Counted from the first letter of the stretch, positions 32,545-41,966 are shown. The stretch is 64,000 nt of DNA from an uncultured Flavobacteriales bacterium (GCA_905479105.1 CAJQLE010000001.1:361628-425627); one strand, 5' to 3'. The notes: generated by a model from the letters alone, not told the origin. Made by a program: numbers and translations.

Positions 32545-34497
32545 ATGATTCCTCCTCATAAAGTTGATGAAATATTAAGTGCCGCGCGCATCGATGAAGT
32601 TATCGGTGAGTTCGTTAATTTAAAGCGTTCAGGCTCTAGTTTGAAAGGTCTCAGCCCTTGGTCAGATGAAAAAACTCCATCATTCATGGTGTCACCTGCG
32701 AAGGGAATATTCAAAGATTTTAGTTCCGGCAAAGGAGGCAACGTGGTGACCTTCATTATGGAGCATGAGCACTTCACTTATCCCGAGGCATTGCGATGGC
32801 TCGCGAAGCGCTACAATGTTGAGGTAGAAGAAGAAAAGCCTTCTCCTGAGCAGGAGGAAGCGCGAAACGAACGCGAAAGTCTTTATGTAATCAATGAATT
32901 TGCTCGCAACTGGTTTGCCGAGAAAATGTGGGAAAGCGATGAAGGAAAGAACATCGGATTAAGCTATTTCAAAGAGCGTGGTTTCAAAGAAAGCGCCATC
33001 CAAAAATTTCAACTTGGCTACAATCCAGATTATTTTCAAGCTTTCACGGACACCTCAAAAGAGGCAGGATATAAAGATAAATACCTTTTAGCCACAGGGC
33101 TTGTAAAGGAAAAAAATGGTCGATTTTATGACGGCTATAAAGGCCGAGTCATCTTCCCTATTCATAATCTAAGTGGACGAGTAATTGGATTTGGTGGTCG
33201 GACTTTAAAGGCTGACAAGAACATTCCGAAATACATCAACTCACCAGAGAATGCCATTTACGATAAAAGCAATTCTCTATATGGTCTGTATTTCGCAAAG
33301 CAGTCAATAGCAAAAGAAGATAACTGCTATTTGGTGGAAGGTTACACGGATGTTATTTCATTTCACCAAAAAGGAATTGAAAACACAGTCGCTTCTTCAG
33401 GAACTGCTCTTACCAAAGACCAAATCAAGCTTATTGCGAGATACAGCCAAAACATCACGTTGGTTTATGACGGTGATCCAGCGGGTATAAAAGCAAGTTT
33501 GCGTGGCATAGATTTGATTCTTGAACAAGGCATGAATGTGAAGGTGATTCTATTACCTGACAATCACGATCCCGATTCGTTTAGTAAGGAAAACGACCGT
33601 ATTGAAATCAAAGAATATTTAGGTAAAAACGCACAAGATTTCATCGCATTCAAAGCTGCCTTGCTCATGGAGGATGCTGCAGGCGATCCCATAAAAACAA
33701 ACGATGTGGTGCATGCAATGGTCAATTCCATTGCATTGATTCCTGATTCAATCCTGCGTTCTATTTATGTGAATGAGTGCAGCAGATTGATGAATATTTC
33801 TGAAAGTGCGCTGATTTCAGAGCTCAATAAATCTCTTCGGAAAAACCACAAACAACAGTACAAAGGGTCCAGCAGACGAAATGAAGATTTCATTGAAGCA
33901 CCGGTAATCAAAACCGATTTCAACGAAGAGAAAAAATTCGCTGATGACACCATTGAACATCAAGAGCGCGACATTTTGCGGATCATGATCAATTACCACG
34001 ACCAAAAATTCAGAATGTCTCAGCCTTTAGATGAAGTGCAAACGGAAGAGCTCAATGTTTTAGACTTTTTGTTGGACGAAATAGAGGGTGATGATCTTAT
34101 TTTTGAAACGCCTTCTTACCGCGAACTATTTTCAGAAGTCTCGAAAGAGTATGATGAAAAATTGAAATTCGATCAGAACTTTTTCATTCATCACGAGAAA
34201 GAAACCATACGAAGTCTTTTTGTTGATTTGATGACTTTCCCGTACAACCTGGACAATTGGGCTCGCATGGAAATTTTTGTAACCTCAGAAGATCAAAAAC
34301 TAAGAAGGGCTGTTATCGAATCTCTGTTTGCTTATAAATCGAAGCGCGTAGAGAGAATGATAAGAGATAATCAAGCGGCAATGAAAGATTCCACTACCTT
34401 AGGGTCTGATCCGACTCCATTTTTAGAAAAACAAATGAAATTAGAGTCAATCAAACGCGAAATCAACAAAACCTTAGGCCGAACAGTTTTACATTGA
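32545..34497 (+). CDS. dnaG: DNA primase
   Basis: The 650-residue protein has the primase order: N-terminal zinc-ribbon fold (about 1-100), catalytic core with the TOPRIM domain (VEGYTDV about 265 and YDGDPAG about 310), and a C-terminal helicase-binding region. It makes RNA primers for replication. Notably, none of the four usual zinc ligands is kept. The CPFH site reads SPWS (37-40), and the second CxxC reads DFSS (58-61), although the surrounding EKTPSFMVSPAKGI and GKGG motifs remain. Its stop overlaps the next start by one base. Confidence 0.96.
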   Translation: MIPPHKVDEILSAARIDEVIGEFVNLKRSGSSLKGLSPWSDEKTPSFMVSPAKGIFKDFSSGKGGNVVTFIMEHEHFTYPEALRWLAKRYNVEVEEEKPSPEQEEARNERESLYVINEFARNWFAEKMWESDEGKNIGLSYFKERGFKESAIQKFQLGYNPDYFQAFTDTSKEAGYKDKYLLATGLVKEKNGRFYDGYKGRVIFPIHNLSGRVIGFGGRTLKADKNIPKYINSPENAIYDKSNSLYGLYFAKQSIAKEDNCYLVEGYTDVISFHQKGIENTVASSGTALTKDQIKLIARYSQNITLVYDGDPAGIKASLRGIDLILEQGMNVKVILLPDNHDPDSFSKENDRIEIKEYLGKNAQDFIAFKAALLMEDAAGDPIKTNDVVHAMVNSIALIPDSILRSIYVNECSRLMNISESALISELNKSLRKNHKQQYKGSSRRNEDFIEAPVIKTDFNEEKKFADDTIEHQERDILRIMINYHDQKFRMSQPLDEVQTEELNVLDFLLDEIEGDDLIFETPSYRELFSEVSKEYDEKLKFDQNFFIHHEKETIRSLFVDLMTFPYNLDNWARMEIFVTSEDQKLRRAVIESLFAYKSKRVERMIRDNQAAMKDSTTLGSDPTPFLEKQMKLESIKREINKTLGRTVLH

Positions 34498-35333
34498 TGG
34501 AAGAATTAACCGCAGTTCTTGAATTTGAGATCTTTAGTTATAAGGATTTTTCTTTAACGGTTTTCAATATTGGAGTGGTTGTGGCGACCTATGTTTTTAC
34601 GTGGTTGTTTCTAAAGCTTTTCCATCTCTTCATCAATAGGAGTATTAAGCGCAGAGATTGGATGGAGCGAAGTACGCTCTATGCACTGGAGAAGTTGGCG
34701 GCCTATTTTGCGTATACTTTGGCCACTGCCATTGCTTTAGAAACAATTGGTATTGACCTTACAATTGTTTTGGCTGGCTCGGCAGCATTATTGGTTGGCG
34801 TTGGACTCGGTATTCAACAAATATTCAATGACTTTACAAGTGGTCTTATTCTATTGTTTGGAGGAACAGTCAAAGTAAATGACATCGTTGAGTTCAACAA
34901 TACTGTAGGTCGGATTATCGAAATTGATTTTAGAACGAGTAAAATTAAAACAAGAGATGGCATTACAATCATTGTTCCTAACAGCAAGTTGGTTTCAGAC
35001 AATGTTATCAATTGGACAACCATGGATGACCTCACTCGATTCCATATCAAAGTGGGGGTTGCTTATGGATCTGATACCGCATTAGTGCGGAGCATCCTGA
35101 CTGAAGTTTCTAAAAAACATCCTGCTGTTGATCGAACGTTACCCGTTAAGGTTCAATTCAAAAATTTTGGCGATTCCAGCCTTGATTTTGAAGTTTATTT
35201 CTGGGCAAGAAATTCTTGGGAAATTGAATTTGTAAAAAGCGAAATGCGCTTTGAAATTGATGAAGAATTCAGAAAGAATAACGTTCGAATTCCATTCCCG
35301 CAAAGAGATGTGCACCTTTTTAACAAACCTTAA
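34497..35333 (+). CDS. MscS-family mechanosensitive channel
   Basis: I chose the ATG at 34497, which overlaps the dnaG stop (TGATG); the codon before it is TTG. The 278 residues hold three or so N-terminal membrane helices, the glycine/alanine-rich pore helix (AALLVGVGLGIQQIFNDFTSGLIL) and the cytoplasmic beta domain (VNDIVEFNNTVGRIIEID and IIVPNSKLVSDNVINWT). It should relieve osmotic pressure at the inner membrane. Translational coupling to dnaG suggests a shared message. Confidence 0.93.
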   Translation: MEELTAVLEFEIFSYKDFSLTVFNIGVVVATYVFTWLFLKLFHLFINRSIKRRDWMERSTLYALEKLAAYFAYTLATAIALETIGIDLTIVLAGSAALLVGVGLGIQQIFNDFTSGLILLFGGTVKVNDIVEFNNTVGRIIEIDFRTSKIKTRDGITIIVPNSKLVSDNVINWTTMDDLTRFHIKVGVAYGSDTALVRSILTEVSKKHPAVDRTLPVKVQFKNFGDSSLDFEVYFWARNSWEIEFVKSEMRFEIDEEFRKNNVRIPFPQRDVHLFNKP

Positions 35334-35413
35334 ACCTGCCCTAAAGTAAAATTGATTTTTACACCTATAGCCACATTGAGGTCCTTACCTTTGCAGCAAA
35401 CTACAAAGATCAC

Positions 35414-36940
35414 ATGAAAGACTTTTTAAAAGAACTCGGCTTAGCTGAAACAAACGAAGGCACTTTTACCGGTGAAAAGTGGATCAATTCGAACGGAAAA
35501 GTATTCGAATCTTACTCTCCTGTTGATGGAAAACTAATTGGAACTGTTAAAGGAAGCTCCATCGAAAACTATGAAACTGTAGTTGCCCAAGCACAAACAG
35601 CATTCGCAGAATGGAGAATGTGGCCAGCACCAAAACGCGGTGAAATCGTAAGACAAATCGGTGAAGCCTTGCGTAAGAATAAAGAGCCACTTGGGAAATT
35701 GGTGAGCTACGAAATGGGCAAAAGCTACCAGGAAGGATTAGGCGAAGTACAAGAAATGATTGATATCTGCGACTTCGCAGTAGGTCTTTCGCGTCAACTC
35801 CATGGTCTTACCATGCACAGCGAGCGTGAATTGCATAGAATGTATGAGCAATACCACCCACTCGGTGTGGTAGGTGTTATTTCTGCTTTCAACTTCCCTG
35901 TAGCGGTTTGGGCTTGGAACAGCATGTTGGCTTGGATCTGCGGGGACGTATGCATCTGGAAACCATCAGAGAAAGTTCCATTATGCGCTGTAGCTTGCAT
36001 GAATATAGTTACAGACGTTTTCAAGAAAAACAATGTTCCAGAAGGGGTTAACTGTTTGGTTGTTGGCGACTACGAAATCGGTCAAGCCATGAGCAACGAT
36101 ACCCGCGTTCCATTGGTTTCCGCTACCGGATCCATCAGAATGGGTAAAAAAGTTGGCGAAGCAGTTGGAAAAAGATTGGGTAAAACCATCCTTGAATTGG
36201 GAGGAAACAATGCCATCATCTTAACGCCAAATGCTGATCTTAAAATTGCTGTTCCCGGTATCGTTTTCGGTGCTGTAGGGACTTGTGGTCAGCGATGCAC
36301 ATCAACCAGAAGGTTAATCATTCACGACAGCATTTATGACGAAGTGAAAGAGACCCTGGCAAAAGCTTACAAGCAAATCAGAATTGGTGATCCATTGGAT
36401 GCAAACAACCATGTTGGTCCACTTATCGATAAAGATGCCGTGCAACTTTACCTTAATGCTCTTGAAGAAGTAAAAAAAGCAGGCGGTAGTTTTGTGGTTG
36501 AAGGCGGTGTAGTTGAAGGTTCGATGAACGAAAGTGCTTGCTATGTAAAGCCTGCTATTGCAGAAGCTAAAAACGAATGGCAAATCGTTCAAGACGAAAC
36601 GTTCGCGCCAATTTTATACTTACTTAAATACAGTGATTTTGATGAAGCTCTTGCCATTCAAAATGGAGTTAAGCAAGGATTAAGTTCTGCTATCATGACC
36701 ACAAACATGCGCGAAAGCGAAATTTTCTTGAGTCACATGGGAAGCGATTGCGGCATTGCCAATGTGAACATCGGAACAAGCGGTGCTGAAATTGGTGGAG
36801 CTTTCGGTGGAGAAAAAGAAACTGGTGGCGGACGTGAAAGCGGTTCCGATGCTTGGAAAGCTTACATGAGACGTCAAACAAACACATTGAACTGGGGAAC
36901 TACTCTTCCTTTAGCGCAAGGAATAAAGTTTGATCTATAA
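35414..36940 (+). CDS. ALDH7-family (antiquitin-like) alpha-aminoadipic semialdehyde dehydrogenase
   Basis: The 508-residue protein is typical of the ALDH7A1/AmaB group: ISAFNFPVAVWAWN (Asn of the oxyanion hole), LELGGNNAI (general base Glu), catalytic Cys in GTCGQRCTSTRR, and the family end GGEKETGGGRESGSDAWKAYMRRQT. It oxidises 2-aminoadipate 6-semialdehyde in lysine breakdown and may act on other aldehydes. It is monocistronic, ending at a terminator shared with the convergent lipoprotein gene. Confidence 0.93.
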   Translation: MKDFLKELGLAETNEGTFTGEKWINSNGKVFESYSPVDGKLIGTVKGSSIENYETVVAQAQTAFAEWRMWPAPKRGEIVRQIGEALRKNKEPLGKLVSYEMGKSYQEGLGEVQEMIDICDFAVGLSRQLHGLTMHSERELHRMYEQYHPLGVVGVISAFNFPVAVWAWNSMLAWICGDVCIWKPSEKVPLCAVACMNIVTDVFKKNNVPEGVNCLVVGDYEIGQAMSNDTRVPLVSATGSIRMGKKVGEAVGKRLGKTILELGGNNAIILTPNADLKIAVPGIVFGAVGTCGQRCTSTRRLIIHDSIYDEVKETLAKAYKQIRIGDPLDANNHVGPLIDKDAVQLYLNALEEVKKAGGSFVVEGGVVEGSMNESACYVKPAIAEAKNEWQIVQDETFAPILYLLKYSDFDEALAIQNGVKQGLSSAIMTTNMRESEIFLSHMGSDCGIANVNIGTSGAEIGGAFGGEKETGGGRESGSDAWKAYMRRQTNTLNWGTTLPLAQGIKFDL

Positions 36941-36962
36941 ACGGTTCAACATCATAAATATA

Positions 36963-36987
36963 AAGGCGTCCATTGTGGCGCCTTTTT
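36963..36987. terminator. Bidirectional terminator between ALDH7 and Omp28-like genes
   Basis: AAAGGCG and CGCCTTT arms enclose a 10-base loop, with a T run on the plus side and an A run before it, suiting both convergent genes. Confidence 0.75.
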
Positions 36988-37823
36988 TATTGGACATCAA
37001 ATTCTACAGCGTTAATTATTGGCATCACGATATCTGAAGATTCAGAAACGAAAGCCAATACGCGATATGCAGATGGGCTCTCTGCTAGATCTGTCAAGGA
37101 GATACTTCCATTCCAAGTTGTACTCATGTCAGAAATATCAATAGCATCACCCTCATAAGCTGTTAATAGGTGACGAATTACATTGGTGTGCTCAAATCCT
37201 TGGATATAGTTCCCTCGACCAAAATAAGGATGGTCTGGATCTGAATTTCCATAGTTGCGTTGATCATATCCTGGGCCAATTCCTGTTACAACCTTTTCCA
37301 CCAAAACAACTGTGAGCATTAAATCAGATGAGGACAATTCTTCCTCTGAAAAAATGTCAATGCTTACTTCTAAGTCTGATTCAGTTTGATTTGATGAGAC
37401 GTTCAAGCCAATATTTGTCGACTCGTTGATTTCATTACCCACCAAACCCCTGAAAGAATTGACCGGGTAATACACGATACTCCCATCTTCATGCCTTCTG
37501 TTCACATGACCTATCGGTGTGTAAATAGTTTTATTAATCTTCTCCATTAAATAAGAAGAGTAATCGTGGTATAAAGGGCCATACAGGTAATGGCTCATGT
37601 GAGTTACATTTTCGAGCGAATCTTCAATCTGATCAATTTCGTGATGACCCAAAGGACACGCACCGCAGCTTACACTTACAGTAGGTTCAATCAATACTGT
37701 ATGTTCAATTCTAGAAGATTGATCCGCCTCGTTATGGATTTCAGGAAGACCGACAGGAGTTTCGTTCTTGGAACAAGCAACGAAAAGAAGAAGCGACAGT
37801 GCAACGAAAGAGAATCTTTTCAT
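36987..37823 (-). CDS. Omp28-like lipoprotein
   Basis: I chose the ATG at 37823, directly before the signal sequence (MKRFSFVALSLLLFVACSKNE, lipobox FVAC); the longer frame to 37865 adds 14 unlikely residues. The 278 residues resemble the Omp28 family of Bacteroidota outer-membrane lipoproteins. They include a thioredoxin-like CGAC motif in SVSCGACPLGHHEID and the family segment YFGRGNYIQGFEHTNVIRHLL. The role is unknown, perhaps adhesion or redox. It is last in a row of three lipoprotein genes. Confidence 0.8.
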   Translation of the reverse strand: MKRFSFVALSLLLFVACSKNETPVGLPEIHNEADQSSRIEHTVLIEPTVSVSCGACPLGHHEIDQIEDSLENVTHMSHYLYGPLYHDYSSYLMEKINKTIYTPIGHVNRRHEDGSIVYYPVNSFRGLVGNEINESTNIGLNVSSNQTESDLEVSIDIFSEEELSSSDLMLTVVLVEKVVTGIGPGYDQRNYGNSDPDHPYFGRGNYIQGFEHTNVIRHLLTAYEGDAIDISDMSTTWNGSISLTDLAESPSAYRVLAFVSESSDIVMPIINAVEFDVQ

Positions 37824-37877
37824 AATTAAGTAGACGGATGGTTCATCTAACGCGTTGACGAACAATTCCGTATTCTC

Positions 37878-38369
37878 TTACAAAACCCTTCTTAAAAAAA
37901 GAGTGTAAGTGGTTTGTTGATATGCATTTGGGTTCTGAACTATAGTAGCAGTGATGCGGTCATTCGTATCAAAAACATAGTTCATTACAAACGGTGCAGA
38001 AGAAGTATCTTGAAGACTATCCAACTGATTATACACATAAAACCGACCATTGGATTCCTCAAAATTGGTTGATCGAACATCTTCTGTTTCAACCCCGGCA
38101 AACGTAATGTAGCTCAATCGAAAAGTCTTTTCTTGAGCACACTTCACGTCAAGATAATATGTCAGGGTTGGTTCTTTATTCTCAGTAATTGAATCAACGG
38201 TATCTATTATGGAAACTACATGCACAGAATCCGAAACCCAAGAACCTTCCACATCAGCCTCCAAATTGCAATATTCAACTTCACTGGGAGTGATTTCTTT
38301 TATATCCACAACCTTTTCACATCCGATTAGGATGGCATATAGAAATACGACCGTTGCTATTTGTTTCAT
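37878..38369 (-). CDS. Lipoprotein of unknown function
   Basis: The ATG at 38369 gives a lipoprotein signal (MKQIATVVFLYAILIGCEK, lipobox LIGC); the frame upstream is spurious. The 163 residues are probably beta-rich (LTYYLDVKCAQEKTFRLSYITF, then RITATIVQNPNAYQQTTYTLFLR), like a lipocalin-type small barrel, but no family is certain. It overlaps the preceding gene's stop by four bases, so the two are coupled. Confidence 0.75.
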   Translation of the reverse strand: MKQIATVVFLYAILIGCEKVVDIKEITPSEVEYCNLEADVEGSWVSDSVHVVSIIDTVDSITENKEPTLTYYLDVKCAQEKTFRLSYITFAGVETEDVRSTNFEESNGRFYVYNQLDSLQDTSSAPFVMNYVFDTNDRITATIVQNPNAYQQTTYTLFLRRVL

Positions 38370-38533
38370 TTTGTAGAAGTATAAATTTCTCCACAATCTA
38401 AAGAATCAAAAGGTGATTCTGAAGGGTCACAAAACGTATAAACATTGCCTTGAGTATCTGAGCAGTCAATACAATTCACTTCCTTGCATGAAACAGCAAT
38501 AAATAGAACCAAAAGCAACACCAATCTTAACAT
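38366..38533 (-). CDS. Very small cysteine-rich lipoprotein
   Basis: Starting at the ATG at 38533, the 55-residue product has a lipoprotein signal (MLRLVLLLVLFIAVSCKE). After it comes a short mature part with four further cysteines (NCIDCSDTQGNVYTFCDPSES...DCG). The upstream frame to 38623 crosses a terminator and is not coding. It overlaps the next lipoprotein gene by four bases (ATGA). No family is known. Confidence 0.6.
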   Translation of the reverse strand: MLRLVLLLVLFIAVSCKEVNCIDCSDTQGNVYTFCDPSESPFDSLDCGEIYTSTK

Positions 38534-38568
38534 GCCCCGAAAATAGGAAAAGAGGACTTTTATATCAG

Positions 38569-38604
38569 AAAAAAAGGCCTCGTCATTACAACGAAGCCTT
38601 TTTT
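38569..38604 (-). terminator. Terminator after the BadF-type kinase gene
   Basis: The arms AAAAAAGGCcTCG and CGAaGCCTTTTTT form a strong hairpin with A/T tails. It closes the gap-kinase operon on the minus strand and lies just before the small lipoprotein gene. Confidence 0.8.
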
Positions 38605-38626
38605 GGGTGTTCACAAACCACAAAGA

Positions 38627-39517
38627 TTATTGATTCAATGCTGCTGAATCGAGCTCCGAAAAGACTTCCGTTTTATAGTCAATATGGTACTGAACTAAAT
38701 TATCTGCAGGATTCTTAATGATTCGTCCTGGTTTACAATCGCGCTTAATGAGTTCTTCTTCGAGAATGTCTCCAAATAAAAAGGCCAATGTTCCTACAAA
38801 CCCAACTTTGTGTTGGTGATAGTTTGAAAAGTTCGCAACATGAACATCTATAAAACGAGCCATTCCATCTTTCACCATCTCAATCACATATGGGTTCTCT
38901 TTGTGAGCTATGATGAATGGCATAAATGAGGCTAAATAAACGTTTGCGTGAGGGTTTTTGTACACCTTTTCAACGGTCTGGCTCCAGGTGATCTTATATT
39001 TCTCTTCAAAGTCACGTTGCATTTCAGCAGGAAGTCTTTTGTAGAAATAGTCTGCCAATATTTTCTTGCCGAAATAACTTCCGCTGGCTTCGTCCCCTAG
39101 TATAAATCCGAGCGCTGGCACTAGTTCATGGACTTTCTCTCCATCAAAAAAGCAAGAGTTTGAGCCGGTTCCAACGATACAGCAAATAACCGGATCTCCT
39201 TCATAAAGAGAGTATGCCGCTGCTACCAAATCATGATCAACGCGAATATTGGCATTCACAAAATACTTCTCCAAAGCCTCCTGAATAATGAGGTTTAAAG
39301 ACTCTGAAGAACAACCAGCACCATAAAAGAATATGGTGCTAATTTGATCCTTTACTTCGTTTAATTCTTCACAGTTCTGAAGTGAGCTCACCACAAAATC
39401 CTCACCATGGAAATATGGATTAAAGCCTGGAGTATTAGCTTTTAGGCAAACCTCAGCCTTTCTATTTAAGACTATCCAATCACACTTAGTCGAACCACTT
39501 TCCGCAATAGCTATCAT
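38627..39517 (-). CDS. BadF/N-acetylglucosamine kinase-type sugar kinase
   Basis: The 296-residue actin-fold kinase of the BadF/BcrA/NAGK type has an ATP-binding phosphate 1 motif AESGSTKCDW, then RVDHDLVAAAYSLYEG, and phosphate 2 CCIVGTGSNSCF with LGDEASGSYFG. The family includes N-acetylglucosamine kinases and glucokinase-like enzymes. It follows gap by 19 bases and lies near the Entner-Doudoroff operon, which lacks a glucokinase. Phosphorylation of glucose is therefore a reasonable guess, though GlcNAc remains possible. Confidence 0.85.
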   Translation of the reverse strand: MIAIAESGSTKCDWIVLNRKAEVCLKANTPGFNPYFHGEDFVVSSLQNCEELNEVKDQISTIFFYGAGCSSESLNLIIQEALEKYFVNANIRVDHDLVAAAYSLYEGDPVICCIVGTGSNSCFFDGEKVHELVPALGFILGDEASGSYFGKKILADYFYKRLPAEMQRDFEEKYKITWSQTVEKVYKNPHANVYLASFMPFIIAHKENPYVIEMVKDGMARFIDVHVANFSNYHQHKVGFVGTLAFLFGDILEEELIKRDCKPGRIIKNPADNLVQYHIDYKTEVFSELDSAALNQ

Positions 39518-39536
39518 AGATCTTCTACTTTGTAAT

Positions 39537-40529
39537 TCAAGAATTTAACTTATGAATCAAGTCAACCATTCGAGATGAATAGCCCACTTCATTGTCATAC
39601 CAACCAAAAATTCTGATTAAGTTTTGATTGACTTTCGTCAATTCACTATCAAAAATACATGAGTGATGATTTCCTAAAATATCCGAAGAAACAAGCGGTT
39701 TAATTGAATATTCTAAGATTCCTGCTAAATCTTCAGCAGCATGCTTTTGCATTAAGCGGTTCACTTCCTCTGCTGTTGTTTTCTCTTCAATAAGAATAGT
39801 AGCTTCTGTGATAGATCCAGATGGAACTGGAACGCGCAATGCATTGCCGTCCAATTTACCCTTCAGTGATGGAATTACTTTTCCAATAGCCTTAGCCGCT
39901 CCAGTTGAAGTAGGTATCACATTCAGTGCCGCTGCTCTTGAACGTCTAAAATCGCTGTGAGGTGAATCTATTAATCTTTGGTCACCAGTGTAAGCATGTG
40001 TAGTGGCAATGAATCCACTACTAATAGTGAAATGAATATTCAAAACATGCATCATGGGAGCAAGGCAATTTGTGGTGCATGAAGCGCCTGAAAGAATGAT
40101 ATCATCATCTTGGATGACATTATCATTAACGCCTACTACTATATTTTTAATCTCACCTGAAGCGGGCGCAGAGATCAAAACCTTCTTAGCACCAGCTTGG
40201 ATGTGATATCCAGCTTTTTCCTCATCCTTAAATATACCTGTACATTCTAGAACCAAATCAACATTCAAGTCTTTCCAAGGCAAATTTCTCGGATCTCTTT
40301 CTGAAAAAACCTTTACAACTTTTCCATTGATCAAAATCCCTTCAGAATCAACTGAAATCTCAGCATTTGGAACACGTCCATAAACGGTGTCAAACTCAAA
40401 TAAGTGTGCCAACATTTCGGCATCCACTAGGTCATTAATAGCAACAACTTCTACTTGTGGATCAACGATCAATTGACGCATAACATGTCGTCCAATTCTT
40501 CCGAAACCGTTAATTGCAATTCTTTTCAT
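39537..40529 (-). CDS. gap: Glyceraldehyde-3-phosphate dehydrogenase
   Basis: The 330-residue enzyme has the NAD-binding start INGFGRIGRHV with Asp33 favouring NAD. It also has the catalytic Cys151 in SGASCTTNCLAP, THAYTGDQRLID and the family end WYDNEVGYSSRMVDL. It oxidises glyceraldehyde 3-phosphate in lower glycolysis, the step after KDPG aldolase cleavage. It is co-transcribed with the kinase. The operator at 40579 lies 50 bases upstream, between it and the divergent Nudix-type regulator. Confidence 0.97.
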   Translation of the reverse strand: MKRIAINGFGRIGRHVMRQLIVDPQVEVVAINDLVDAEMLAHLFEFDTVYGRVPNAEISVDSEGILINGKVVKVFSERDPRNLPWKDLNVDLVLECTGIFKDEEKAGYHIQAGAKKVLISAPASGEIKNIVVGVNDNVIQDDDIILSGASCTTNCLAPMMHVLNIHFTISSGFIATTHAYTGDQRLIDSPHSDFRRSRAAALNVIPTSTGAAKAIGKVIPSLKGKLDGNALRVPVPSGSITEATILIEEKTTAEEVNRLMQKHAAEDLAGILEYSIKPLVSSDILGNHHSCIFDSELTKVNQNLIRIFGWYDNEVGYSSRMVDLIHKLNS

Positions 40530-40578
40530 AATTCCTATTATCTAATGATTAAAAGGTTCAAATGCAATATTAAACAAT

Positions 40579-40601
40579 CTAAGTGTATTTTTTACACTTA
40601 G
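40579..40601. promoter_or_regulatory. NrtR1 operator: CTAAGTGTA-N5-TACACTTAG
   Basis: A perfect inverted repeat with nine-base arms and a TTTTT spacer lies in the gap/nrtR divergent region. A second copy (CTTAGTGTA-N5-TACACTATC) lies before zwf at 45977. Nudix-type regulators usually bind such sites beside their own gene, so autoregulation plus control of gap and zwf is inferred. Confidence 0.7.
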
Positions 40602-40635
40602 TGTGCATATTTGTACTTTTACAAAATCGATCGGC

Positions 40636-40643
40636 TATATTTG
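40636..40643 (+). promoter_or_regulatory. Bacteroidota -7 promoter element of the Nudix-type regulator gene
   Basis: TATATTTG matches TAnnTTTG, 26 bases before the ATG at 40670. A TTTG at 40610-40613 could be the -33 element. The operator lies just upstream. Confidence 0.5.
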
Positions 40644-40669
40644 AAAGCGATGATCCTGAATAATAGTTA

Positions 40670-41380
40670 ATGGCCAACTCAGCTCATATCGAGGGAACAC
40701 CAAATCCCAATGTATCAATAGATTGCGTTGTGTTTGGATTTGACAACGAAAAGCTCAAGGTTCTACTCATAGAGCAAAAAAACAAGGGTAGCATTAACGC
40801 CCAATTTGCTTTGCCCGGAGATTTGGTATTGGAGGATGAAGACCTACATCAATCCGCGACAAGAATTCTAAAAGAGCTCACTGATCTCGAGGGAATCTAC
40901 CTTAAACAGTTCAAAACATTTGGTGATCCAAACCGTGTCAGAGATGTAAAAGATCAAGAATGGCTTCGAACATTTAGAGAAGATCCAGAAGCAAGAGTCA
41001 TTACGGTTGCTTACTATTCTTTAGTGAAGATGGAAGATTACATTCCTCAAGCCGCATCATTAGCAGGCAAGGTAATTTGGCAAAATGTTGATGAAGTTCC
41101 TCAGCTCGCTTTCGATCACAATCAAATTGTAAATGAAGCATTAGAGCGTTTGAGAGAAGAGTTTGAATATAAAAATGTCGGCTATGAATTGCTTCCTAAA
41201 AAATTCACCTTATCCATGCTTCAGAAGCTCCACGAAATTATATTGGGAATTGAACTGGATAAAAGAAACTTTCGAAAGAAAATTAAAAAATCTGAGGTTC
41301 TAATTCCATTAGAAGAAAAACAATCTGGTGTTGATCATAAGCCCGCCCAACTCTTCAGATACAAATCAAGCTCAAGGTAG
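40670..41380 (+). CDS. Nudix-type transcriptional regulator (NrtR family), NrtR1
   Basis: The 236 residues comprise an N-terminal Nudix domain (about 12-150) and a C-terminal winged helix (about 160-225; YELLPKKFTLSMLQKLHEIILG, then RNFRKKIKKSEVLIP). The Nudix box is degenerate: after GDLVLEDEDL the acidic REVxEE part reads RILKELTDLEG. The domain therefore probably senses a ligand rather than hydrolyses one, as in NrtR-family regulators. Family members control NAD, pentose or other sugar genes. Position and shared operators point to gap-kinase and zwf-pgl-edd-eda as targets. Confidence 0.88.
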   Translation: MANSAHIEGTPNPNVSIDCVVFGFDNEKLKVLLIEQKNKGSINAQFALPGDLVLEDEDLHQSATRILKELTDLEGIYLKQFKTFGDPNRVRDVKDQEWLRTFREDPEARVITVAYYSLVKMEDYIPQAASLAGKVIWQNVDEVPQLAFDHNQIVNEALERLREEFEYKNVGYELLPKKFTLSMLQKLHEIILGIELDKRNFRKKIKKSEVLIPLEEKQSGVDHKPAQLFRYKSSSR

Positions 41381-41384
41381 TGAG

Positions 41385-41966
41385 CTACTTTTTAAAGTCT
41401 TTTTGAAACCAAGAGCCACCAACGGCAAAAACATTTGAAAGGGATAAGTAGTCGTTGCTTGTCTCTTTCATGATTCCTCCCGTTGGGCAAAATTGTACAT
41501 CAGGGAACAACTGTCCATAAGCCTTCAATGCATCTAGTCCTCCGAAAAGGTTTGCTGGAAAAAATTTAAGTGTGTCTAACCCTTGCTCTCTAGCCCACAT
41601 TATTTCACTTGGAGTGGATGTTCCGGGTAAATAAGGAAGTTTAGACGCCTCCATTTCAAATTGAAGGTCACTTGTCAAGCCTGGGCTAACAATAAAATCA
41701 GCGTTCAACTTCACCAATTGATCGATCTGTGCATTATTCGTGACGGTGCCAGCTCCAATCAAGAACCTGCCATCGTATTCCTTTTTTAGGAGCTCAATCG
41801 CTTTGATTCCTGCTGGTGTGCGCAATGTGATTTCTATGCACCCAACGTTTTGACTTATCAAATACTCGATAAAGGCAGGTGCTTCATCTGCCGAGCTAAA
41901 GGTGACTACAGGCACCAATGTGTGCCCTTCCATTACTTGTCTAATTCCGTTTTGCATGTCTGACAT
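41385..41966 (-). CDS. eda: KDPG/KHG aldolase
   Basis: This 193-residue class I aldolase has Glu45 (CIEITLRT) and the Schiff-base Lys134 in DTLKFFPA, plus FCPTGG phosphate-binding motif. It splits 2-keto-3-deoxy-6-phosphogluconate to pyruvate and glyceraldehyde 3-phosphate, the last step of the Entner-Doudoroff path. It starts at the base after the edd stop and is the last gene of the operon, ending four bases from the convergent regulator gene. Confidence 0.96.
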   Translation of the reverse strand: MSDMQNGIRQVMEGHTLVPVVTFSSADEAPAFIEYLISQNVGCIEITLRTPAGIKAIELLKKEYDGRFLIGAGTVTNNAQIDQLVKLNADFIVSPGLTSDLQFEMEASKLPYLPGTSTPSEIMWAREQGLDTLKFFPANLFGGLDALKAYGQLFPDVQFCPTGGIMKETSNDYLSLSNVFAVGGSWFQKDFKK

